Source of the DNA: an uncultured Prevotella sp.
Lineage (GTDB): Bacteria; Bacteroidota; Bacteroidia; Bacteroidales; Bacteroidaceae
Direction of reading: 5' to 3'
Assembly (NCBI GenBank): GCA_946998205.1
Contig: CAMPYJ010000029.1
Span: forward strand, 1 to 31,155
DNA: 31,155 nucleotides
Positions 24,751-31,155 of the stretch are shown here, in pieces. How positions within the stretch are numbered: position 1 is the first letter of the stretch; the number at the start of each line of letters is the position of its first letter. The notes beneath the pieces were generated by a model. The model was given only the letters and a program-made list of their open reading frames with translations. It had not been told where the DNA came from and ran no database searches. The position numbers and the translations under genes were made by a program.

Positions 24751-27471
24751 ATGGATGTAAAAAGAGTTTATACTTTCGGCAATGGAAAAGCTGAAGGTAA
24801 AGCAGACATGAGAAATCTGCTTGGAGGTAAAGGTGCTAACCTTGCGGAAATGAATTTGATAGGAGTTCCGGTTCCTCCTGGTTTCACCATTACGACAGAT
24901 GTTTGTAATGAATATTTTGACAAAGGAAAAGACGAGGTTGTCAAACTCTTGAAAGAAGACGTTGAACAAGCTGTCAAGCACATCGAGACTTTGATGAACT
25001 CAAGGTTCGGAGATGCTTCCAATCCGCTGTTGCTGTCTGTACGCTCAGGCGCACGCGCCTCAATGCCAGGAATGATGGATACTATCTTGAACCTGGGACT
25101 GAATGACAATGTCGTGGAAGGCTTGGTGAAGAAAACCGGAAATGAACGTTTTGCTTATGACAGCTACCGTCGCTTTGTACAAATGTACGGTGACGTTGTT
25201 CTCGGAATGAAACCGGCGAACAAAGATGACATCGACCCATTTGAAGCAATCATCATGGATGTTAAGGCAAAACGTGGAGTGAAACTTGACAACGAGATGA
25301 ACGTTGATGACCTCAAGACATTGGTTGTTCGATTTAAGGATGCCATTAAGAAACAAACAGGAAAAGATTTTCCTACCGACCCCATGGATCAGCTTTGGGG
25401 AGCCATTTGTTCTGTGTTTGACAGCTGGATGAACGAGAGGGCTATCTTGTATCGCAAGATGGAAGGCATACCCGCAGAATGGGGTACGGCCGTTTCTGTC
25501 ATGGCTATGGTGTTTGGCAACATGGGTGAAACCTCTGCCACAGGCGTGTGCTTCTCCCGCGATGCAGCAACAGGTGAGAACCGCTTCAATGGAGAATATT
25601 TGGTCAATGCGCAAGGTGAGGACGTCGTCGCAGGCATCAGAACACCGCAACAAATCACCAAAGAAGGAAGTATCAGATGGGCCAAGCAGCAGAACATCAG
25701 TGAAGAGGTGCGCAAGTCAAAATATCCTTCCATGGAAGAAGCCATGCCGGAAATCTATGAGCAGCTGAACAGCATTCAAGACAAGTTGGAAAAACATTAC
25801 CATGACATGCAAGACATGGAATTCACGGTACAAGAGGGCAAGCTGTGGTTTTTGCAAACCAGAAACGGAAAACGCACAGGTACCGCAATGGTCAAGATTG
25901 CCATGGATTTGCTGCATGAAGGAGAAATTGATGAAAAAACGGCTCTTATGCGCTGCGAGCCTAATAAGCTGGATGAACTATTGCACCCTGTGTTTGATAA
26001 GATTGCACTCAGCAGAGCCAAAGTGCTCACCAGAGGATTACCAGCCTCACCAGGTGCCGCATGCGGACAAATCGTATTTTTTGCAGACGATGCCGTCAAA
26101 TGGCACGAAGGTGGGCATCAAGTAGTCATGGTTCGCATGGAAACTTCTCCGGAAGACTTGGCTGGCATGTCTGCCGCAGAAGGCATCCTGACAGCTCGAG
26201 GAGGAATGACGTCACACGCTGCCGTTGTCGCAAGAGGAATGGGTAAATGTTGTGTGTCGGGCGCTGGCGCCATTAGCGTGAACTATAAAGACCGAACGGT
26301 AGAAATAGACGGCATCATTCTCCATGAGGGTGACTACATTTCTATCAATGGATCAACAGGTGAAATTTATCAAGGTGAAGTGGAAACTCGTCCGGCTGAG
26401 GTTACCGGCGACTTTGCAGAACTGATGAAACTTTGCGACAAATATACCAAACTGGTTGTGCGTACCAATGCAGACACGCCACATGACGCTGAAGTCGCAC
26501 GTAATTTTGGTGCAGTCGGCATTGGACTTTGCCGCACAGAACACATGTTCTTTGAGAATGAGAAGATTAAAGCCATGAGGGAAATGATCTTAGCTGACAC
26601 CAAAGAAGGTCGTGAAAAAGCTCTCGAAAAGCTCCTGCCCTATCAGAGACAAGACTTCTATGGCATACTGAAAGCCATGGACGGCTATCCCGTGAACATC
26701 CGCCTGTTGGATCCACCGCTGCACGAATTTGTTCCTCATGACTTGGCTGGACAAGAAACCATGGCCAAGGATATGGGTGTCAGCGTACAGCAAATCCAGA
26801 AACGAGTGAACAGCTTAAGTGAGGCTAACCCAATGTTGGGTCATCGTGGCTGCCGTCTGGGCAACACCTATCCAGAGATAACCGCTATGCAGACAAAAGC
26901 GATCTTGGGCGCCGCCATTCAATTGAAAAAAGAAGGATATAACCCTCGTCCAGAAATCATGGTGCCACTAATCGGCATCGTGAAAGAGTTTGACGTGCAA
27001 GAAAAAGTAATCAGAGACACGGCAAAACAACTGTTTGAAGAAGAGGGAATAGAAATACCTTTCCATGTAGGAACGATGATTGAAATCCCTCGGGCTGCAC
27101 TTACAGCTGACTTGATAGCTGAACGCGCAGAGTACTTTAGCTTTGGAACGAACGACCTTACTCAAATGACGTTTGGGTATAGTCGAGATGACATCGCAAG
27201 TTTCCTGCCCGTCTATTTGGAGCAGAAAATATTAAAGGTAGATCCGTTCCAAGTATTAGACCAAGACGGCGTTGGACAACTTATTAAAATGGCCGTAGAA
27301 AAAGGACGCTCTACTCGCAAAAATCTCATGTGCGGCATTTGTGGTGAGCATGGTGGTGAGCCGTCTTCTGTTAAATTCTGCCATCGAGTAGGTCTTAACT
27401 ACGTTAGTTGTTCACCATTCAGAGTACCTATCGCCCGTTTGGCGGCGGCGCAGGCAGCAGTGGAAGAGTAA
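24751..27471 (+). CDS. ppdK: Pyruvate, phosphate dikinase
   Basis: Interconverts ATP, pyruvate and phosphate with AMP, phosphoenolpyruvate and pyrophosphate; in anaerobes it links glycolysis and gluconeogenesis through PEP. The 906 residues comprise the ATP-grasp nucleotide-binding domain (N-terminus with LGGKGANLAEM and SVRSGARASMPGMMDT), the swivelling phosphohistidine domain with His489 in GGMTSHAAVVARG, and the C-terminal PEP/pyruvate TIM-barrel with GTNDLTQ and the catalytic Cys864 in GICGEHGG. All key residues are present and the length is normal. The gene has a strong promoter of its own. Accessory DNA with an integrase begins within about 200 bp of its stop, so its 3' flank appears to be the insertion site. 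Confidence 0.97.
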   Translation: MDVKRVYTFGNGKAEGKADMRNLLGGKGANLAEMNLIGVPVPPGFTITTDVCNEYFDKGKDEVVKLLKEDVEQAVKHIETLMNSRFGDASNPLLLSVRSGARASMPGMMDTILNLGLNDNVVEGLVKKTGNERFAYDSYRRFVQMYGDVVLGMKPANKDDIDPFEAIIMDVKAKRGVKLDNEMNVDDLKTLVVRFKDAIKKQTGKDFPTDPMDQLWGAICSVFDSWMNERAILYRKMEGIPAEWGTAVSVMAMVFGNMGETSATGVCFSRDAATGENRFNGEYLVNAQGEDVVAGIRTPQQITKEGSIRWAKQQNISEEVRKSKYPSMEEAMPEIYEQLNSIQDKLEKHYHDMQDMEFTVQEGKLWFLQTRNGKRTGTAMVKIAMDLLHEGEIDEKTALMRCEPNKLDELLHPVFDKIALSRAKVLTRGLPASPGAACGQIVFFADDAVKWHEGGHQVVMVRMETSPEDLAGMSAAEGILTARGGMTSHAAVVARGMGKCCVSGAGAISVNYKDRTVEIDGIILHEGDYISINGSTGEIYQGEVETRPAEVTGDFAELMKLCDKYTKLVVRTNADTPHDAEVARNFGAVGIGLCRTEHMFFENEKIKAMREMILADTKEGREKALEKLLPYQRQDFYGILKAMDGYPVNIRLLDPPLHEFVPHDLAGQETMAKDMGVSVQQIQKRVNSLSEANPMLGHRGCRLGNTYPEITAMQTKAILGAAIQLKKEGYNPRPEIMVPLIGIVKEFDVQEKVIRDTAKQLFEEEGIEIPFHVGTMIEIPRAALTADLIAERAEYFSFGTNDLTQMTFGYSRDDIASFLPVYLEQKILKVDPFQVLDQDGVGQLIKMAVEKGRSTRKNLMCGICGEHGGEPSSVKFCHRVGLNYVSCSPFRVPIARLAAAQAAVEE

Positions 27472-27496
27472 AACACAAGTGTTTAATATACAAGCG

Positions 27497-27539
27497 ATTA
27501 GGCTGTAACTCCTTGGTAAAACAGGGGTTATGGCCTAAT
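27497..27539 (+). other. 16-bp hairpin downstream of ppdK
   Basis: ATTAGGCTGTAACTCC (27497-27512) pairs along its whole length, allowing three G-U pairs, with GGGGTTATGGCCTAAT (27524-27539) around an 11-nt loop. It ends ppdK transcription or belongs to the attachment region of the element; no T-run follows, so simple termination is not certain. GTGTACAC-type motifs follow at 27552-27570. Confidence 0.6.
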
Positions 27540-27597
27540 TTCGTAAAGGGAGGTGTACACATTTGTACACACTTTCCGTGTACTTTTGAACAACAAA

Positions 27598-27650
27598 ACT
27601 TACCAAAACTTACACCATGGGCGGAAAGGGGACTTACCACAGACTTACCA
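27598..27650 (+). repeat. Four ACTTACCA direct repeats before the integrase
   Basis: ACTTACCA occurs at 27598-27605, 27632-27639 and 27643-27650, with a variant ACTTACAC at 27608-27615. Neighbouring copies are spaced 10 and 11 bp, one helical turn. This layout is typical of arm-type sites bound by the N-terminal domain of tyrosine integrases, and they lie directly upstream of the integrase ATG at 27685. The attachment core cannot be located without the other end of the element. Confidence 0.6.
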
Positions 27651-27684
27651 ACGATATGAAAGAATTTATAAACGACAGACGATT

Positions 27685-29178
27685 ATGGCAATATTCAAGG
27701 CAGTGGTCAGAAGGCCTCGTAAGGATGGCTTCTGGCAGGTGTACATCCGCGTGGGCGTGGGTGTGAAGGTTGGTTACATTGCAACCGACAAGTATGTAAC
27801 GAGCAAGGGATTGAGCAAAACGAGAGAGATAACAGACCCGTACGTGCTGCAATACTGCTCCAGCCTCATCATCGAGTACAATGACAAGATGAACAGGAAG
27901 GACACGGCGAGGTGGACGGTACGACAGGTGATGGAATATCTGCGGACGGCTGACAGCGAGTTGTGCTTTAGTGAATACGTGCGGATGCACATAGGAAGGA
28001 TGATAGACCGTGGGCAGGAACGCAACGCGCGCAATTACCAGTTGGCACTCCAGCACCTTGAGCGTTTCTGTGGAACAACGAAGGTGATGTTTGACGAACT
28101 TACCTCTCCCACCGTGAACAGGTGGATACAGAGCTTGGAGCAGACGAAACGGGCCAAGGAGATGTATCCCGTTTGCATGCGACAGGTGTTTAAGGCTGCC
28201 GTCATGGAATACAACGATTATGACAACGGACTTATTCGCATTAAGACCAATCCTTGGCAGAAGGTAAGGATACCATCATCAGACAAGACGGAGAAGCTTG
28301 CCATCAGTCCGGAGCTGTGCCGTGAGTTTTTCTCGGCGCCGCTTCCTGAGAGCAAGATGAAAAGTCCTTTGCCGGAGTTTGGGCGTGACGTGGCGAAGAT
28401 GATGCTCTGCCTTGCTGGTATCAATACGATAGACCTCTACGAGCTGCGCAAGGAGGACTACAGGGACGGCCGTATCTGTTATCGGAGGGCGAAGACGCGC
28501 AAGGCAAGGCGTGATGAGGCTTACATAGAAATGCGTGTTGAGCCTATTCTTTTGCCATTGTTTGAGAAGTACAAGGCTGAAGAGAATGACCCATACTTGT
28601 TTGACTTCCATCGTAGGCTGACCTCAAGCGACAGCTTCAATGCGAACGTAAACATTGGGCTTCGTAAGGTGTGCGAGAGCATGGGCATGCCAAAAGAGGA
28701 GTGGTTTTCGGCGTACACTTTCAGGCATACATGGGGGACGGTGGCGCAGAATGACTGCGGGGCGACCATTGACGAGGTGGCTTTTGCCATGAACCACAGC
28801 AATGGGCATGCGGTTACGAGAGGATACATCAAATTGGACTTCACGCCTGCATGGGAGTTGAACAAGAAAGTAATTGATTTTATCTTCTTCTCCACGGCCA
28901 AGAGCAAGCAAGGATGTGCACATGGTGTTGACGAAGCGAAGACTGATACATTCAGAGTAGCACCCAAATACATGATATATGCAAGGGCATACTTCCGGGG
29001 GCAGGTGCTTGCCGAGGTGTCGGATGTTGGGTTCTCGAATACCGATGAGGTTATCTCACGTCTTGTTCCGCAACTGCCAGCCACCATTCCGAACAGGTGT
29101 GCCGTGCAGTTTCGTATCAAAAATGTGGACACGGACAGGGAGGCGGTGTACGAGCGGACAAAGGGAAAGGGCTTTTGA
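27685..29178 (+). CDS. Tyrosine integrase, IntDOT-like, of an integrated element
   Basis: A 497-residue site-specific recombinase. The ATG giving MAIFKAVVRRPRKDGFWQVYI is chosen because this resembles the arm-binding start of Bacteroidetes integrases; a frame upstream is open for another 44 codons but crosses the direct repeats. A SAM-like core-binding domain (about 90-190) precedes the catalytic domain (about 205-400). Catalytic residues: Asn247 in AGINTIDLYEL takes the place of the first arginine; Lys near 270; Tyr344 in place of the usual His and Arg347 in YTFRHTWGT; His371 in MNHSNGH; nucleophile Tyr381. Loss of the first Arg is known from IntDOT of CTnDOT and related Bacteroidetes integrases. 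About 115 residues follow the nucleophile, an unusual extension. Expected to catalyse integration and excision beside ppdK. Confidence 0.92.
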   Translation: MAIFKAVVRRPRKDGFWQVYIRVGVGVKVGYIATDKYVTSKGLSKTREITDPYVLQYCSSLIIEYNDKMNRKDTARWTVRQVMEYLRTADSELCFSEYVRMHIGRMIDRGQERNARNYQLALQHLERFCGTTKVMFDELTSPTVNRWIQSLEQTKRAKEMYPVCMRQVFKAAVMEYNDYDNGLIRIKTNPWQKVRIPSSDKTEKLAISPELCREFFSAPLPESKMKSPLPEFGRDVAKMMLCLAGINTIDLYELRKEDYRDGRICYRRAKTRKARRDEAYIEMRVEPILLPLFEKYKAEENDPYLFDFHRRLTSSDSFNANVNIGLRKVCESMGMPKEEWFSAYTFRHTWGTVAQNDCGATIDEVAFAMNHSNGHAVTRGYIKLDFTPAWELNKKVIDFIFFSTAKSKQGCAHGVDEAKTDTFRVAPKYMIYARAYFRGQVLAEVSDVGFSNTDEVISRLVPQLPATIPNRCAVQFRIKNVDTDREAVYERTKGKGF

Positions 29179-29242
29179 GCTTTCGAGGCGCAAGGGCATT
29201 AACGCTGATTTTCTTTTTGTTGGTTTTTCTTTCCTGCTCGCT

Positions 29243-29323
29243 CGTGCGCGCATGTGCGTACGCACGCGTACGAGCGTATGTGCGTATGTGCGTATGTGCG
29301 TATGTACGCGTGTATACGCGCGT
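29243..29323 (+). repeat. Alternating purine-pyrimidine tract (Z-DNA-prone) with CGTATGTG repeats
   Basis: Except for a break at 29273-29274, every base alternates between purine and pyrimidine for 81 bp, with much CG and TG, the pattern most able to form Z-DNA. It includes the palindrome GTGCGTACGCAC (29254-29265) and about four tandem units of CGTATGTG at 29275-29306. Confidence 0.85.
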
Positions 29324-29324
29324 T

Positions 29325-29392
29325 GTCGTCGTCGTCGTCAATATATATATATTTATATATTAATATTTAATTATTATATTATATATTAAATA
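29325..29392 (+). repeat. (GTC)5 followed by a 53-bp pure A/T tract
   Basis: GTC is repeated five times (29325-29339) and is followed by 53 bp without a single G or C (29340-29392). Base composition shifts abruptly at both edges. The tract ends exactly where the reading frame of the polyvalent-protein fragment opens. All open frames through 29180-29390 are low-complexity and not genes. Confidence 0.85.
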
Positions 29393-31021
29393 GGTGGCGA
29401 GGTCAATTTTTACGGTGATTTTGCGGTAGATACGGATAGTGCTAAGCGTACCATTGTAGACTCGGCAAGTTTTGATTCTGAAAATTTGACCGTTTCTTTA
29501 CTTATTGATGGTAAACCCTCAAGGCTGTCTGTTGCGACGATTGTTCCTGACATTATTACCGACCGTTCATACCAAACAGCCGTTTACGACTATTCCGACG
29601 ATATTGACAATAAGACGAACAGCGGTTGGCAGAAGTGGGAAGATTTGTCGGATGAGTACAACAGTAAGGTTAGCGAAGAAGAAAGAGCAAGTGTTTTTGG
29701 AGATTCCGCCGAGCTACATTTTAAGACTGTTGATGCAGCCGTTAAATTCGATGACTGGCTACGCACTGGCAGAATAGAGAAACAACAGGGTGCTGATGAG
29801 TTGCGCAACGACACGGCGGCAAAGCAATTGGCTACCAATGCCGTGCTGGATGCGCTGGGTAACGCCGGGATAAGCGTGGAGGTAGTTAGTGACGAGGTGG
29901 CAAGTGAGATGCTGGGCAGGAACGAAGCCAAGGCAGAATCCGCCAACGAGGAAGCTTTGGAAACAACAGACCACGTTCAGTTTATGCGAATGGGTGGTAA
30001 AAAGAAATCAACACTCGAAACCGCCTCCCCTGATAATCAGGATCATCAAACTGTCGTTTCAAGTGCTGACGGTGCAAAGGTACTAAATGACTTGGATAAT
30101 CTTGTCAAAGAATACGAAATTTCTAAGGGAAACAAACCTAATACATTTATCGGTGACGTTTCCAAGGCTTTAGGTGCGAAGCGACAAGGCAGTGCGAGTG
30201 AATACGCAAGTTTTGAAACCAAGAGCGGCAAGACAGTTACCATACGATTGAGCAATCACAATGCCAAGGTGTCTACCTTTGACGCACACGATGAAGCGGA
30301 AGGCATCAGTATTGTCGTTACCCCGAAAGAAAACAAGGGCATTTCCAATGACGGCCACGTCCATGTTACGGAGTTTTACTACAATGCCATCAAGTTGCGC
30401 CGTGCCGATGGCAAGCCATTGGTGGAGATATTGAAGAGCATCAAGCAAGCCTTATACAGTGGAGCGTATACGGACAATACCGGTCTTGCTGAAGTGAAAG
30501 AGGTAAACGTTCCTACGGCAAGCGATGGACAAACCGACAGTGGCAAGGTTTATGGCTGGACCGCTGACGGGAAGATATTTCTGACCAAGGACGGCATCAA
30601 TCCCAACACACCGATTCACGAGTACACCCATCTTTGGGCTGGTGCCATGCGGCAGCGCAATGAGAAAGGATGGCAGCGCGTGAAGAACTTGCTGAAAGGC
30701 ACCCCCATTTGGGATGAAGTGCTGAACGACCCGAACTATCGTTCTATTTCGGCCGATGAGGACGCCGTTGCCAGCGAAGCGCTGAGCCGTATCAGCGGCA
30801 GGGAGAATGCCAAGAAGATGGAAGCGGAGGCACAACGCATGATAGACGAGGCGGACGGTATTGCTGAGAAAGCTGAGGCAGTTTCCTTTTTCTTGAAAGA
30901 TGCAGGAAATGGACTTTACAATCTGACCGAGGTGTGTGGCACAAAAAAAAGGGAACCTAAGCGCAAAGAGCTTTTTCAAGACAGAAAAGAAAGGTATCAG
31001 CCAGCGAGTTATGGAGTTTGA
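29390..31021 (+). pseudogene. Fragment of a phage/ICE polyvalent protein with HEYTH metallopeptidase motif
   Basis: An open frame of 543 codons begins directly after the A/T tract with coding-like sequence (GGEVNFYGDFAVDTDSAK...) but no ATG, GTG or TTG until TTG at 29486, and no ATG for a long way, so the 5' end appears lost. The middle part (about 30060-30510) resembles the LPD3-type domain of large polyvalent proteins (NKGI-x-NDG-x-VHVTEFYYNAIKLRRADGKPLVEI). At 30617-30631 is HEYTH, an HExxH zinc-peptidase motif, followed by LWAGAM and later DEDAVASEAL, the place for a third ligand. From about 30880 the sequence loses similarity, and a second frame reads FLERCRKWT, suggesting a frameshift near the A-run at 30944-30951. 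Such proteins are injected with phage or conjugative-element DNA. Probably a broken relic. Confidence 0.6.
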
Positions 31022-31155
31022 AAACACCCTACTCCCTACGTCCGTAACGTACACTGGTGAATCCCTTTCGACAAGTGCAAAAATACCTACATTCTTTTAG
31101 AACCTTAATTCCGCAGTATTTTTTCTTGTGAGAAAATTTTATATGTTGAGGTGTC
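31022..31155. other. Right end of window, no gene
   Basis: This AT-rich 134-bp stretch has no supported gene. The minus strand has TATTTTTG (31078-31085), a match to the -7 consensus, that would drive transcription back towards the polyvalent fragment, but there is no -33 box. No copy of the integrase-side direct repeats is seen. Confidence 0.5.

Noticed and set aside
27490..27560. Possible tRNA gene as integration site after ppdK
   Set aside because: The stem at 27497-27539 is a single long hairpin; no cloverleaf, T-arm GTTC motif or CCA end is present.
27553..27684. 44-codon N-terminal extension of the integrase
   Set aside because: It crosses the direct repeats and palindromes and does not resemble an integrase N-terminus; the family-like start is the ATG at 27685.
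29275..29306. CGTATGTG repeats as a CRISPR array
   Set aside because: The units are 8 bp and contiguous with no spacers; it is simple tandem repetition.
29056..29389. Several open frames through the low-complexity tract
   Set aside because: They translate to monotonous Arg/Val/Cys/Tyr runs in all frames, caused by the repeats themselves.
29399..29411. GAGGTCAATTT near the A/T tract as a fourth copy of the intergenic repeat
   Set aside because: Only 11 bases match and the flanks are unrelated, within chance for AT-rich sequence and read as codons of the following frame.

Overview
The window looks like a chromosome segment of a Bacteroidetes bacterium, most likely Prevotella or a close relative. 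The evidence is the promoter type (-7 boxes matching TAnnTTTG, two of them with TTTG exactly 19 bp upstream), the lack of clear Shine-Dalgarno sites, and Bacteroidetes-typical families: DUF5686 outer-membrane protein, DUF4301, the lysine-type short SerA, serC-serA-DUF1015 order, and a tyrosine integrase without the usual first arginine. All functions are read from sequence motifs; no database search was run.

Positions 1-15.1 kb are almost entirely minus-strand core genes. Reading in the direction of transcription they are: a DUF5686 outer-membrane protein, a hotdog thioesterase, a LuxR-type response regulator, gyrA with a tetratricopeptide (TPR) gene 27 bp downstream, a second TPR gene overlapping a DbpA-like helicase, then serC, serA, DUF1015 and a YigZ-family gene. 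The last group makes phosphoserine and ends in two genes coupled by a 4-bp overlap.

Positions 15.1-18.9 kb hold a protein with RIC/YtfE-type di-iron ligands fused to a LuxR DNA-binding domain, and a DUF4301 gene. On both sides of the RIC-LuxR gene lie diverged copies of an intergenic repeat in inverted orientation; a third copy is cut by the left edge of the window. The two complete copies share a conserved 5' block and each has a hairpin around a TACG loop whose inner stem is kept while its bases are swapped. This is the best candidate in the window for an undescribed structured element.

Positions 18.9-27.5 kb run on the plus strand: a RelA/SpoT-type (p)ppGpp synthetase with a decayed hydrolase domain, a MATE transporter, rmuC overlapping a low-molecular-weight tyrosine phosphatase, and ppdK (pyruvate, phosphate dikinase). 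Several have their own TAnnTTTG promoter; rmuC's lies so close to the ATG that the mRNA may be leaderless.

Positions 27.5-31.2 kb are accessory DNA directly after ppdK: a hairpin, four ACTTACCA-type direct repeats, an IntDOT-like tyrosine integrase, a 150-bp tract that goes from alternating purine-pyrimidine to (GTC)5 to 53 bp of pure A/T, and a fragment of a phage/ICE polyvalent protein with a HEYTH metallopeptidase motif, open from the end of the A/T tract without a start codon. This looks like the left end or the remains of an integrated element.
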